64,000 nt of DNA from contig CM034536.1 in the NCBI GenBank assembly GCA_020002185.1, positions 14,605,199 to 14,669,198 of the forward strand, written 5' to 3'. The stretch's first letter is position 1, and every line of letters starts with the position of its first letter. The notes below the pieces were generated by a model. The model searched no databases. It was not told the DNA's origin and saw only the letters and a program-made list of their open reading frames with translations. Both the position numbers and the translations under genes were made by a program. This document shows, piece by piece, positions 1 through 12,041 of this stretch. This DNA comes from Paraescarpia echinospica (taxonomy: Eukaryota > Annelida > Polychaeta > Sabellida > Siboglinidae).

Positions 1-59
1 TGCAATAACAAAGTTGTCATTCACTGTCTCAAGCAACCAACACGAAACATTACGGCAAG
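1..59. repeat. Terminal overlap, left copy
   Basis: The first 59 bases are identical to bases 63942-64000. The match is cut by the window edge at both ends, so its true length is unknown. It means the sequence repeats with period 63,941: a circular or circularised record, a long tandem duplication, or wrap-around of the record when the window was cut. I infer that the third contig (55012 onward) continues into the first (up to 14032). Confidence 0.9.
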
Positions 60-1534
60 ACGGCATTTTCATTCGTCGTTCGATCATTAGCAAAGACGGA
101 TATGTCACATGATCGCATTTAGTATATGATCCCTCTCGTGTTACCATTCCTTCCTGTCTACATTAGTTCGGCTGGATACCCTAGAAATTATGTGATTAAT
201 GGTGGTAATGTTACTATTGCAAAAGTATTGTCATAGCTATATTGCTATTGCAATACTATTCCGAAAGTTCCGTAACTATTGCGAACCTAACGCGATATTA
301 TCATTGAATGGCGATTAGCAGGGAATTAATTCCGAAATCACAGTTGATATCTGATGCCATCGCGAAGCCTTGGAGACAGCAGATCCAACGTTGTCAATTC
401 AAGAATAACGCTGTAGTATGTCTAGGATCGCTAAGTAAGTACAATACGATTCCCCTCAAGTTGAAAAAAAAACATATTTACTTACGGTATGCCAATGACC
501 CAAATACCCTGCTGATTTATTGTTCCAACTACCGGCCGTTACAATCGATAGGTCAATGTACTGTCTACGATAAATGTCGATAGTTAAATTACTGTCGATA
601 TCACCTATCGACCTATCACATCGTCCCACTGACCACTCCCATGCAGCGATTGGTCGACGTATTGATACATTACACCCCTACTGGGAATACAGGTGATCTA
701 TGTCATAAGCCAACATACCCACTTTTAAAAAGCCAACATTCTTCAGGAGTGCCAGCATGTATGTTAACAACGTTGATCTTTAGCCCACTTAAAAACGGTA
801 GTTTGATAACAAAAACGGTAGTTTTATAATAAACTACCGTGATGGGTAAACAAGTAGAACCCCGATCGAGATACATCACATTAACTACCGAAACGCGCAG
901 ACAAAAAAGCGAGTGACATTAAATCGCTACAGTAAGTGAATAGTCGTGATCTCACGACAGGACACAATGAGAACAATTGAACAGTGTAGGGGCCTAATCA
1001 CAGGTTTGGGATGTAAGGTGAGTCACTCCGTAAACCTGTTTGACGAGAACACTGAAGAAAGCGAACATGATAACTAAATACAGCTGGCAATACACACAAA
1101 CAAAAACTAGCAACATAACTGACAAAGTTAGTAAGTAGGCGCATTTATGTGTTCTTTGAAAAGGTGTATTCATTTACGAATCAAGCACCGCATTTCTGGT
1201 TTTCAGTAAAGGTTTGTATGGCAGAAGCCAGTAGGAATGCGCATGTAACTTTTTCTGATAATGTTGCAAAACAAAAACATTACACGTTCTCCTTTGCGTA
1301 ATACCATTGGAAACAATCTACAAAAAAATGATTCTTTTCCAGGATTACAGACCGCTGTGTTTATCTAACTATTCCACCCATTTTAAACCCAGGTACCGTT
1401 GTTCATAGCTGTAAAGTTCTTATGGAGTGTTCTCTAATACCATATCATGTAAGTTCTATCATCTATCTACTATCTATCCATCGATACACTGATCCAGACT
1501 GCAGGGCACCAGAAACAACAATCTTGTCACGCAC
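60..1534. other. AT-rich host DNA, no recognisable gene
   Basis: I see no convincing coding region. A 91-codon ORF at 308-583 has no recognisable motif. Short diverged repeats of a CTATCGAC/GTCGATAG type occur at 545-625, and TTGC-ACTATTG type repeats occur near 205-290. Nothing else stands out. Confidence 0.5.
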
Positions 1535-1554
1535 GCACACCCGCATGCACACAA

Positions 1555-1587
<33 letters not shown>

Positions 1588-1600
1588 CGCGCGCGCACAC
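1535..1600. repeat. (CA)n/(CG)n microsatellite
   Basis: An alternating CA tract runs into a short GCGCGC tract. The ORF across it (1422-1604) is a repeat artefact encoding Thr-His runs. Confidence 0.9.
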
Positions 1601-1732
1601 TTGATAAAGCATTTAGGTTTAACTCAAGATACTAACATAAGTTGAAACAAAATCAACAAAATATAAAATAATTGTTGCCAAACGATTCCCATAGGAATAC
1701 CAAACAGATGATTAAAACGTGCTACCTCTAAA

Positions 1733-1757
1733 TGTATATATATATATATATATAAAT

Positions 1758-1822
<65 letters not shown>
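1733..1822. repeat. (TA)n microsatellite
   Basis: Nearly pure alternating TA with a few AAATA interruptions. The stretch 1823-2360 after it holds no recognisable feature. Confidence 0.9.
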
Positions 1823-1824
<2 letters not shown>

Positions 1825-2360
1825 GCTTTGGTGTTATCTCACATTAATTACTGTATTGCAATATGAAGATAAGAAGGAAACAGATTAATTAACATCCCAG
1901 AAAAGCAGTGCGAATTATAAGCAAGTTTACACAATTCACACACAAAACCGCTTTTAAAAAAAACTCAACATTTGAAGCTAGAACTGTTGAAAATAGAAGC
2001 TTACTAAAATTACATTAACTTTAATGTTATTAAAGTATTATACAAATATAGACAATAATACGACGACACCGGTTCAGAATGACACGTTCCGTCCATGTGT
2101 AATAACCTGGTTTTATTTTGCCAAATTACATTTTAGGTAAGACATGACTGTGGTGATAGACGCTATTCTTCGGGACCAAAGAACAACTTCGTTCTTGTCA
2201 AGATCGTTCCAGTCACAACATATATTCCCCAAAATGCATTTCTGTTTAAACTCAACTATCGGTTGTGTTTCTCGGGCGTAATTGTGGTGTCGGTGTATTC
2301 CGCGTTCAAATAGTATGTCTAGCATAAATACCGTATGTTTCGTCCCACAGCAGTGCAACC

Positions 2361-2507
2361 AGTTCTCTACTTTGGTAGTAGGATGTGCGACGGCGGTCGT
2401 CTCAAAATTGAGTGTTCTGGAGGATAAATGCTTCAACTGCTGGTGTGTTACGTTTATTTTCATCGCCCGCGTCGGTGTGACGCTTGTTTCGATTGGTTAT
2501 TATATAG

Positions 2508-2554
<47 letters not shown>

Positions 2555-2573
2555 TATACATATATATATACAA

Positions 2574-2624
<51 letters not shown>

Positions 2625-2767
2625 TATAAAACCAATCGAAACAAGCGTCACATCGACGCGGCCGATGAAAATAAACGTAACACACCAGCAGTTAAAGCAT
2701 TTAGCCTCCGGAACACTCCATTTTGAGACGACCGCCGTCGCACATCCTACTACCAAAGTAGAGAACT
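2361..2767. repeat. Hairpin: ~139-bp inverted arms around a (TA)n core
   Basis: Arms at about 2361-2499 and 2629-2767 are inverted copies with few mismatches. Both carry the ACTTTGGTAGTAGGATGTGCG block and a GTGACGCTTGTTTCGATTGGTT block. They are separated by about 125 bp of alternating TA. Either strand could fold into a long cruciform. The Tyr/Ile-rich ORFs on both strands here are repeat translations, not genes. A second ACATAT-type tract follows at 2775-2829. Confidence 0.85.
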
Positions 2768-2786
2768 ACAGTGTGTATATATATAC

Positions 2787-2817
<31 letters not shown>

Positions 2818-2829
2818 CATATATATATA

Positions 2830-5745
2830 CTTCTGAGCACTTTTAACATTGATGGTTATACATTTTGTACCCAGAAATACGTCACGTAGGCAGTCCTGAA
2901 TAGAATTCAAAACAAGTTAAATAATAGAATAACATGATTACATGCCTAATATTTAAAAATGCAAAGTTCACATTTACGAGGTTATTTAAGCGATCATACT
3001 ATCATGGAAACTAATTAATAAAGTGTTAATCAACTTATTTGGGGCACATCAAATTTCGAAAATGCACATTGTTCTATATCTGATGTGCCGAAGGGCACAT
3101 GCACGTCTTTTTCCAGATCGATCCCTGCACATAGCATCATGTATAGCATCGCGCATCGTTCCATCACATCGTCGATAGCACCGCGCATCGCTCCATCGCA
3201 TCGCTCTTCACATTGTTCAAATGCATTGCTAATAAACTCTCTGTGCAACACGTACTTGGTGACTTTTGTATTCAATATGCATTGCTAAGAAACATTCTAA
3301 CACTCTGTTCAATACCTACTTGGTGACTTTTGTATCCCGTACCGTTGGGACACATCGAAACGTCCCCGACGTACGTAATAAGCTGTCCGGTCCCATTTCA
3401 TCTCCCGTTTAAGACACGTTGTTTTGTTACCGATGCCGCAGTAACACTAAATGAAGATGGTTTGCCTGATAACTGTTACCTGGCAAACCGATACATATGC
3501 GGGCAAACGTCAGACGATTTGTGACAAACTGACATGCGTACATGTGAAACCAGATGCCATACCAATCAACACATTATATGAATATCACATGGTAACCTAG
3601 ACACGCTTTGGTATTATTCACGCGTGTACACAGTTAATAATCTATATACATGGCGGTGTATGTAATAAGATGCCGAGCTTGCGACACAAGCAGGTATAAC
3701 ACTTCATAAATTGGGGGGAAATATGCCAAGCGAAATGGTTGTGCTATCTCGTAGGATCCAGGGTAAGCCTGGGGACCTTTGGAATGTTCCCGCTTTTAAG
3801 TTATATCAAGGGGCATTCGTTTAATAAACATCCTCTGTTGGGAGGGTTTGACACCGAGAGGGATGCAGGCGCCAGGATTGTCTGGTCACTTGGCCGCAGT
3901 CACGTGATTATGATCGAGTAGCTGGCCCAGGACCATGTCCGGTCACGTGAACATATCCCGGCCTCGTAGCCAATCCTCTCGGTGTGACAGCTTGCCCCAG
4001 AGAGATCCAGCCGGGCTGTCCCATTTGCCAAAGTTTTATAATACTATAATGCTTATACCTCAACAAATGTGTTGGTGTTGTTCTGTCATAAAGTTACAAT
4101 AAGTTGAAGCTGGATCTGCCCCTGATCTCGGCAGACAATAAACCTTTGACATGTGTGTAATATACGTTTTCTTGTTTATATGTGTTCAAATGTTGTGCTT
4201 GCAATGCAGAAGCAACGGCGTGAAGCTGGGCAAAGAAGCACATGTACTCCGGTGACAGTCACCCCGTCATTTACATTCATCTTGAACTCTAGGCGGTGGG
4301 ATTCACTGCAGCTAAAGTGAGAACAGACAACGATAAATGATCAACCTCCTTAAAAATATAGTACAGTTTACTATAGAGAGCCACCAGTGACAATCCGACC
4401 GAACGTTCTTTAATTATTGTCTTGCTTCGCTGTACCAGACGCATGCGAGTTAAATAAGTCACCTATTTGAATATTACCTTTGAAACTCTGACTGATATGA
4501 TATGATATGATATGATGTCCACAGCATTTTAAATTCACGCTACATGTGGCTAAAGCTGTTCGTTTTGGATTCATCTGGTGTGGGAAAGTTATTTTCTGTT
4601 TGACGCCGCCAAATTGCATCTTACACATATACCTACCAGACGAAACTCGGGGCCGCTTTCAATTCACCCCATGTCGAAGTCTTCAATAATCTGATCAACA
4701 CATCCCAACACATGACAGTGTCTGTGGGTTTGCCTACCTCCTTAACATCACCTATATGAAGTAAACTAGCATATTATAACTTCAAACGTTTTCAAAATCG
4801 TTCGACCTCCCAACTCTACGTCCGCCATCTTTGTTTCGTTGAATCCTGTTTCTAGGTCGCTAAACAATCCTAGCGCGCCATAGAGCGCTGCTGATTACAC
4901 CAGTTCGGTTGTGCATAGTCACCACTATTGGGTTGTGAGGAAGCGATAAACCAATGAACGGCGCAGAGTTAGTGATTCGTCATGTTCAGCAAGCTGTTTA
5001 AACGTTCTGATATATTATTTATTTTGCATTATGCCATAATTTATTTTATGTTCACAAATTAACGGTCCGTTATATAATAAGATAATCATGTAGTCCACAA
5101 TTTTTTTTTTTAGTTTTGATAAAATCACGCACATAAGAATGCTTCCTCACACACCGCCTCTGAAAGTACCCCTTCGAGAGTTTCCGTGAATGTGACGTCA
5201 TATATGCCAAACAAGCTGGCGACTGATCGAAGTTATGTTATTCAGTGGTTGCCGCACTGTTGCCTTCAATTAATGACAACCAGTCATTGTATATAGGATG
5301 CTAGCTATGGAAATGCTTCGGTGAAGAATTGTTTGTTTTCGATCGAATGCCAAACACAAGAAATGAGTGAATTATATAAACAGATAAATCAACTGAATTT
5401 TATGACCATCTCATCGCCATCGATATCGTTACTTGGAAGTTGGACTCCCATCTGCTGCGGCCTACGCCTTTGTCAGTGTGGTCATGTTGACAGTAGTTGT
5501 TTCGTGAAGGATACAGCAGTTTGTGAATTCGAATAATACAAGTACCAGTGACATTACCCATCATCCTGACTACTGTCAAGAGAACCACCAAAAGAGACGG
5601 AGTTTGACGTCCCCAAAACAACGAAGCGAGCAGCAAAGTCGAAGCAACTTGGTTTTGAGTCGAGGTAAGCCAAATCCAAGAAGAGTGACAAAACGTAGGC
5701 GTAGCTGCGATTTATCTGCCATTTATTTGCATTCAGTGTAAAAGT
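2830..5745 (+). repeat. ~3 kb inverted repeat, left arm
   Basis: This segment is present in inverted orientation at 30487-34010. Matching landmarks, read in order, are CTTCTGAGC at the outer edge next to (TA)n, TACCCAGAAATACGTCACGT, a GATGCGATGGAGCGATGC minisatellite, and the inner edge GTAGGCGTAGCTGCGATTTAT at ~5700-5745. Beyond 5745 similarity stops. This arm has about 200 bp (about 3671-3871) absent from the other arm and lacks the ~650-bp insertion found there. Both arms end in TA repeats on the outside, as expected for insertion at TA-rich targets, but a plain segmental duplication is equally possible. An outer piece occurs a third time at 35594-36049. Confidence 0.8.
5321..5536 (+). CDS. 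ORF kept open in both repeat arms, unknown
   Basis: A 71-codon ORF is largely preserved, with substitutions, in the other repeat arm (minus strand, about 30694-30900). It shares the stretch SLLGSWTPICCGLRLCQ and the end DTAVCEFE. The opposite strand of the same DNA is also open in both arms (5400-5636 and 30594-30965), so it is unclear which strand, if either, is coding. I recognise no domain. It may be the remnant of a gene carried by the repeat or conserved only because the copies are young. Confidence 0.2.
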   Translation: MKNCLFSIECQTQEMSELYKQINQLNFMTISSPSISLLGSWTPICCGLRLCQCGHVDSSCFVKDTAVCEFE

Positions 5746-7998
5746 ATTATTGTTGTTTTACGTAGTTGAAATTCCGCCAAATCACACAGTTGACGATGTT
5801 TTGGTGATATAATGCCAAAATAGGAGGTACTGTTGAAAACGAGAGGTAGTCATGTTTATTTCGATTTCCAAATGGAACGTCCTAAACCACAACCGTTTTT
5901 TTCTTCACAAATATTGACCAATGATATTGACGTTGTATGTCTGTGTTGCATATACACCAACCAAGACATAATGTGTTAAGCATTAGTGCTTTTTGGATAT
6001 GCACTAAAACGATATAGCGAATGATGTTTGGCATAGTTTGTGTAAAGTGTCATGCAGAAAACATGCTATCACTTGGAGTCAAGTATTAATCAAGAAAATG
6101 AGAATAAGCCCATTCGGTTATATGCTTTCTTCCAAATGTAACATTCAAATAGCATTAGAAATGTTCGTTTTATGTATTTTCACAACAAAACAGTGTATTT
6201 TGTTACCAAAGGTGGCGAGTGTCGTAATAAATATCACCAAAAAGTGTTAAAACAAATATGATTTTCCGGCGGACGCCACAAAAAAGTTGTTGAAATGGTG
6301 TTAACAAATTGTTAGACCTGTGAACTACGTCATGTTAGCTATCTGAAAACAAAAGAGATGCTAGGGTTCAGCCTGGTTTACACTAAGCAACGCAGTTGCA
6401 TGCAACAAGAGATACGGACGCTTGGAACCTGGTTGCAGCCTGATCGCCTCGTGTACACCGTATATCGCAACGGTGTCTCATGTTGCTTGCAACGTGTCTC
6501 TTGCAATAGGTAATGCTCTATTCCGTGCAACGGCGTCTCTTGGTTGCATGTAATTTGTTCAATCTCAGCCAGCGCAGGTGAGTGATGTGCCGCATTTGAA
6601 ATCGTGGCGGCAATTTGTTGTTTGGCAGATTACTAAACAATTTGTTTAATTTACCTATTCTACGAACACTAATATTTGTTGATTTATACATACATGATGA
6701 AGACCATCGTTGGGGATCATGTCAGTTGCATTGCATGGAAGAACCGATATGTTTTGGGCGGTAGGTATCACTGACAATATTCGAAGCGGGCTCTTACTTG
6801 TTTTGTCGCCTATATCATGTTATGTTATGCCAATACACTTCTAGAGTGAGTGTTAGTTCCTTGTGAATATAATGATTGTATCATAAGATCATCAATACTT
6901 TTATGATCACTTAATCGCCGATAAAAAGATCACGGCAGCTTAGATTGATTGAAGACGTAGCTTCTATTAAGAACTTTTTATTGATAAAATGAAAGTTTAT
7001 GTTGTCGATTCGCAAAGTCAAACTCAATTTCTCAAACTTCAATTTAAAGACCCAATGAATACAATGGTGATTATACCAGTCAATAGCACATCATTTGAAA
7101 ACAATATGTCACTGTCTCGCATGTTCTTATGCCAAAATTTACTTCTCACACAATTTAAGCTAGGCGTAAATTGTGAACTAATTTCATTTTTGTTGCAGGT
7201 AATGGTGTTCCCGAGACCAAGGCATGTTTGCAGACTAAACCCAATGGTGGGTGTTTTGGATTACACTATATGAACTGTAAAAAGAGTGGGTGTGATACGT
7301 CGCCATTTCCCTTATGTTTCATTGCTTCAGTGGCAGCTTGAGACATTTTTATAATCCACTGCTGGTTGTTCGTTTCTTGTTTTGACAACTGTTCAAAGTT
7401 ATATTATGACCACTGGAAACTACTTGCCTTGGTACAATAGACGCTCAAATTACAAGAAAAAGAAGTAATAAACTTTGATGCACGTAACGTGTACTTGTGA
7501 AGTAATATGAACCTCAGCAAATCATAGCATCTGCAGCATATTTGACATATTTTTCAATATTGACAAGTTTTTATGTTGAAATATATGCACACAGGAATAT
7601 ATTTATATTTCTTAGAATTTACTCCACCAATGTGTTTTGTGTATTATACAATAAAACGATTGTGGATGTATCATATCAAAATGCAACTTTAAAACTAGAC
7701 CCACACTTCATTCATTCCATTATGTAGATATGTGAACATCTTGCATATAAAGTGAATTATTTCAGAATACATTAAAGTAATGTCTACAGTTAGCTTAATA
7801 AAGAAGAGCATTTTTTATTAATCTGTAATAATTTGTAAAATGTTGTTGGCCCATAAGGATGTCATAAAATTGTTTCAACCCCCATCAATACATTTATACC
7901 CAATGAATTGCCATATCGGAGATTACATACGCAATAGTTTTAATATTACATTACGTTAAATTGACGTATATAAATATATGTAATACATAATAATTATA

Positions 7999-8035
<37 letters not shown>

Positions 8036-8053
8036 ATATAATATATAAAATGT
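5746..8053. other. AT-rich host DNA with a MITE-like patch
   Basis: No gene is recognised; the ORF at 6989-7273 has no identifiable motif. Around 6370-6560 there is a patch with repeated and inverted TTGCATGCAAC, GCAACGGCGTCTC and GTCTCTTGC words, which looks like the remains of a small inverted-repeat transposon, although its edges are unclear. A (TA)n tract lies at about 7998-8050, directly before a SINE fragment. Confidence 0.4.
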
Positions 8054-8240
8054 AATGTGGGATCGAGCGATACGTTATGCGATGGACGATTTACGATGCG
8101 ACGATTTACGATGCGACGGGCGATAGTGTATAGAGCAATCGAGAAAACCCGGATTCGAATATTGAGCTGTCGTGTCGAACTTTGGGAAAGTTCGTTCACT
8201 CTTCGTTGCCCCAATTCACTCAGCTGTACAAAAAGCTAGC
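8054..8240 (+). mobile_element. tRNA-derived SINE, head fragment
   Basis: It contains a B-box-like GGATTCGAAT at about 8151-8160, then GTCGAACTTTGGGAAAGTTCGTTCACTC and GCCCCAATTCACTCAGCTGTA segments. These match the body of the fuller SINE at 18997-19345 (GTCGAAACTTGGGCAATTTCG and GCTCCAGTTCACTCAACTGTA). The head includes short tandem ACGATGCGACG-like words. The 3' V-type tail is missing. Confidence 0.65.
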
Positions 8241-9291
8241 ATGTCATAGTCAACGAGAGGTCATCTTAGAACATCAATGTCCTACCACAAATAACTTTAA
8301 TCTGGCCTCAGCCTTCCACCCCCCCATATGCAATTTTGTTAACATTGATATGATGATATTGATCGATCTACGTTGAGTCACGCTCTATCATTTGCGTATG
8401 TGAATTACCTTTAACTAACAATAAGATTACAAATTTAATTATTTATTTAACTAATTTAAAATCTAACTAAAACACAATGCAACAGCTACATAGTAGGTAA
8501 CTAAAAAATAATTACGATAATTAAGAATCAGATAGAAATATGTGCGATATTCGCCACATCGTGACTAACAGGGTGGTGTAATAGAAACGTTAAAAGTACA
8601 ACTTTTAATTTCGATTTATTGTTTCGTTAGACATGTTTCAAAGTGAGTTAAATGTTGAATAGCTTCGGAAACATAGTATTAACTGAATAATAAACGTTTA
8701 CTCTTATTTCTTTATCTTTACCAGATTCGGGTAAAGCCACCTACCGGCGAATTTTCAAAGTCATGTTATTCTCAGGCAGTTGTGAGGGGCGCACAAATTG
8801 TTGCCACCTCGTGGCGACTGGGTAATCGAAGCAAATCACGTGATGGCGTAAACCGAAGAACGAAGTGGTGTTATAATAATGTTCTCCTTGCGAACGAAGA
8901 AAGTGCGGTGGCGCGAAAGTCCGAATGGCGTCACTGGTGCCGTAACAAAAGGCAATGATATATCTTGATTTGATCGTTGGCTACATCAGTGGACATATAG
9001 CTGGATGTTCATTTAAATTAGTAAGTGACCGTAATAAATACGTGGATTGTTTTCAGCTATACTGACGTGTCGTATTTGTATTAACCAGGTTCTCCGTACT
9101 TGAAGTTGCATTATGATATCGTCCATCTTTTAAGTACACATTTCCAGTGAATCAACATGCCCCACACACTATGTATCACTTGCCTCAAAACCGTACACAC
9201 TTGTTCACATAATATGCTAAGTTATAAGTGGAGCAAACGATGTTAAGTTATAAGTGGAGCAAACGATAAGACATTATATCCGCATACCATA
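8241..9291. other. Host DNA, no gene seen
   Basis: AT-rich sequence without a supportable ORF. A 17-bp duplication (TAAGTTATAAGTGGAGC) occurs at about 9222 and 9244, close to the Polinton junction. Confidence 0.4.
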
Positions 9292-9297
9292 CATATA
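9292..9297 (-). other. Probable 6-bp target-site duplication (CATATA)
   Basis: These six bases sit just outside the terminus at 9298. Read outward from the element they are TATATG, identical to the six bases outside the left terminus of the other Polinton half (44788-44793). Polintons make 6-bp target duplications, so the two termini look like the two ends of one insertion. Confidence 0.55.
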
Positions 9298-9626
9298 AGT
9301 AGATAGAGTGAGCTGTTCGATCTCAAAAGCCTACTTATAAAAAAGAATTTAATGACCCGCTAATGGCTTTTGCACATCGCTGAGTCAGCAATAATGCGAG
9401 ACTAATCCTATGCATAAAAAAAGATCAAAGGCTTCGTGGTTGACACTAATGAGTTTGGGAAACCTACTTATAAAAAACGTGATTGATGAGCGATGTAATT
9501 TGATACTAATTGAATGATTGACAGTACACTAGAGAGATGCCACCTAGCGGTGAGTGCGGAGAGTATTTTAGTCCTAGCGATCAACGCCGTACCTAGAGCG
9601 CGCTGACGTAAGCAATAATGCGTTTA
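9298..9626 (+). repeat. Polinton terminal inverted repeat (copy 1)
   Basis: These 329 bp align without gaps to 44794-45122 and, inverted, to 59974-60302. They begin AGTAGATAGAGTGAGC, in keeping with the AG-start of Polinton termini, and end at GCAATAATGCGTTTA. Two copies of CCTACTTATAAAAAA lie inside the repeat. Confidence 0.95.
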
Positions 9627-9975
9627 ATAATAAAGTATATAAGTTTAGTTTCGTACTTTATAACCATGCTAAAGTATATAAGTTTAGTTTCGTTTTTATA
9701 ACCACGCTAAAGTGAAGTGGACCACCTATAACTGGAGTAAGCAATACGTTGGGGTAGAGTTGTGCTGACGTAAGCAATACGCTAACCATTGTGTATTAAA
9801 TAAACGGACCACTGGGGTAAGCAATACGCTGGGGTAGGAGTTGTGCTGACGTAAGCAATACGCTAACCATTGTGTATTAAATAAACGGACCACTTATAAC
9901 TGGGGTAGTGCTGACGTAAGCAATACGCTGGGGTAGGAGTTGTGCTGACGTAAGCAATACGCTAACCATTGTGTA
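9600..9975. promoter_or_regulatory. Repeated bZIP-type sites inside the terminus
   Basis: TGACGTAAGCAAT occurs five times (near 9604, 9767, 9848, 9911 and 9947), with two further partial copies ending GTAAGCAATACG. They are embedded in tandem units of ~60-80 bp that also contain ACCATTGTGTATTAAATAAACGGACCAC. The word combines a CRE-like half (TGACGTAA) and a C/EBP-like half (GCAAT). One copy lies within the terminal repeat itself. A role as enhancer or transposase/terminal-protein accessory site is inference. Confidence 0.5.
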
Positions 9976-10194
9976 TTAAAATCATTGTATAAACGTTGAG
10001 ATGTCCCCGTATGTGATGTTGACAGCAAGAGGAGCGACGACGACTGCTGCAGCGATAAGGGCTGCTGCCCTACTGGTCTCTGACCCCTGGATGACAGCAT
10101 AGCTGGCTAACGGCGTTGTTCTGGTGGACGGATTAAAACGAAAGCAATGCGTTTAAATACGTCTAGTCGTGGGATTATCAAATGCATAAATACA

Positions 10195-11036
10195 CTAACA
10201 TTCAGTAGGGTGTTTATGCATTGAAAATTGACGCGTGAAAACGTGAGTAGTGACTGGAATATTTATTAATATGGTAGCGTTCGCTCGCGACCGACGGGTT
10301 GGTGCCTGTCGCTTCGCGGCCGGCGGAAGACCGAAGCCTTCCCGCCGATAGAGTTCTGGAGGCGTAACTGTTCTCCATAGACCGTTAGGTTGCTTCATCA
10401 GAAACACGCGCGCTAAATCGGGAACGATTTCATCGTCATCGTCACTGTCGTAAGCTGCTGCTGCTGCTGTGACATCCGGCGCTGTTGTGTCATTGGAAGC
10501 CGGCGCACGGACGGTCGGCGTGACCCTACATGTTGGTATCGACTTTGTCGTCGACGCGTCGGGGAGGCCAATCGCCCTACGCGGGCTATATTCGCCCCTT
10601 GTAGGCAGTCGGATCGGTCTATGAAATAGACAAAGGATGAATAAAATGAGTGAGATAGTAAATACTGTCTTGGTAAAATACATTGTTTAAATAAAATGTT
10701 TAAACGGTAAAATGCGTACTAGTATGCATTAAACAACAATAAAAACGTGCATTTAAATAAAATGCATGTTTAACAATAAAAACGTGCATTTAAATAAAAT
10801 GCATGTTTAACCGGTAAAACTAGTGAAAACGTGCATACTAGTAAAACATTTAAATAATAAAAAACATAAATAAAATGCATGCATGCAAAACTAGTGAAAA
10901 CATGCATTACAACAATAAAAACGTGCATACTAGTAAAACATTTAAATAATAAAAACATGCATTTAAAAAATGCATGCATGTAAGCACTGTTTAACAATTT
11001 AAATAAAATGTCTTACCGTGTTTTCGTTGGGGCCAT
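10195..11036 (-). CDS. Two-exon outward gene of the Polinton right end (copy 1)
   Basis: Exon 1 (11036-11017) is only 20 nt: ATG followed by six more codons (the last incomplete), ending at a consensus donor CACG|GTAAGA. Exon 2 (10618-10195) follows an acceptor ATTTCATAG and continues in phase, giving 147 residues. I recognise no family. The predicted protein starts basic, has an alanine run followed by an acidic patch (YDSDDDDEIVP), then a WRTVTPPELYRREGFGLPP segment and a basic tail ending KHPTEC. Reading through the intron would instead add a hydrophobic leader, which is why an unspliced ORF appears to start at 10683. It transcribes toward the terminus, divergent from the RPA-like gene. 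The other copy has a one-base difference near the end that changes and shortens the tail. Confidence 0.55.
10684..11016 (-). repeat. Intron made of palindromic ATTTAAAT/GCATGC/ACTAGT units
   Basis: Almost the whole intron consists of shuffled short units, TTTAAATAAAATGCATG, AACAATAAAAACGTGCAT and ACTAGTAAAACATTTAAATAATAA, rich in palindromic restriction-site-like words. The other copy (58585-58982) has the same structure. Such clusters could be replication or recombination elements, or simply unstable repeats. Confidence 0.6.
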
Positions 11037-12041
11037 GTTGTGAGAGCGATGGGTGGAGACGACGTGTTTGCGTGGTTGTAAAATCGTGTATGAAATGTGC
11101 GCGTCGTGAAAACACCGGCGGCGGCGCATGACACTACGACTGATTTTGATTGACACGTGAACGGAGAACAAAGGGATTTTTACAAACGTTAAACGAAACG
11201 TTAAAAGTACGAAATTAAACGTTATATACGATCACTGGAGGGTCAGGAAACACGAGATGATTGTATATTAGAGAAATTTGCGGTAAAAGTCACATTTGAC
11301 GATGAATGCACTGACGTGAACGTTAGCTTTTTTTCCTAAAACAAATTCCTCGGAGAGTAAACGGAATGCGTTAAGCGCACATGCGTGACATCTGTTGCGC
11401 GTGTCTTAACGAGTTGGAATGTGAACGGAGAACAATGGATTTTTACAAACGATAAATGAAACGTTAAAAGCGCGAAATAAAACGTTGTATAAGATCGCTG
11501 GGGATCAGGACACACGAGATGTATAGATATTAGGGAAATTTGCGGTAAAAGTCACATTTTAAGATGTATGCACTGACGTGAACGCTAACTTTTTTCCGAA
11601 AACAAAATGCCTGGGTTGGATGAAGTATGCGCAACGATAATTGAAAAAAAGATAAGGATATGAGTGAAGTGCACATGCGCGTTATAGTGTAGACAATGAC
11701 ATTTCAAAAACAATAAACGAAACGTTAAAAGCACGAAACTAAACGTTGTATAGATTCTCTGTGGAGTCAGGACACGCGAGGTGCATCGATATTAGAGAAA
11801 ATCGATGTAAGGAGAGATTTAACGGCGAATGTACCGAGGTGACCGGATGCTTTTTTCGAAAACAAAATGTCTGAAATGTACGAGGCACTCACGCTGATAA
11901 TTGAATATTAGGGTGAAGTGCGCATGCGTGTTATTTGGAAAAGGTATATAACGGCTGAGAAAATGTTATATCGTATGACGGCGAACTTCTAACCGTGTAT
12001 TCTTTATACAGAGCAGCAAGCAGCAGACGTTCTTCCGCAAC
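11037..12041. promoter_or_regulatory. Divergent control region with three ~265-bp tandem repeats
   Basis: Three diverged units begin near 11159, 11420 and 11690. Each has the order AACGAAACGTTAAAAG, AAACGTTGTATA-like, TCAGGACACACGAG, TATTAGAGAAA, GCACTGACGTGAACG, TTTTTTCC-AAAACAAA and finally a GCACATGCGCGTT block. The last unit ends at a TATA box (TATATAA, 11945-11951), 91 bp before the ATG of the RPA-like gene. The region separates two divergently transcribed genes and is AT-rich, so promoter/enhancer and possibly replication functions are likely. The latter is inference. Confidence 0.6.

Noticed and set aside
308..583. 91-codon ORF near the window start
   Set aside because: No motif, no conservation evidence and AT-rich surroundings; length is within chance expectation.
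2282..2910. Several overlapping ORFs on both strands with Tyr/Ile runs
   Set aside because: They are translations of (TA)n/(CATATA)n repeats within a hairpin, open on both strands.
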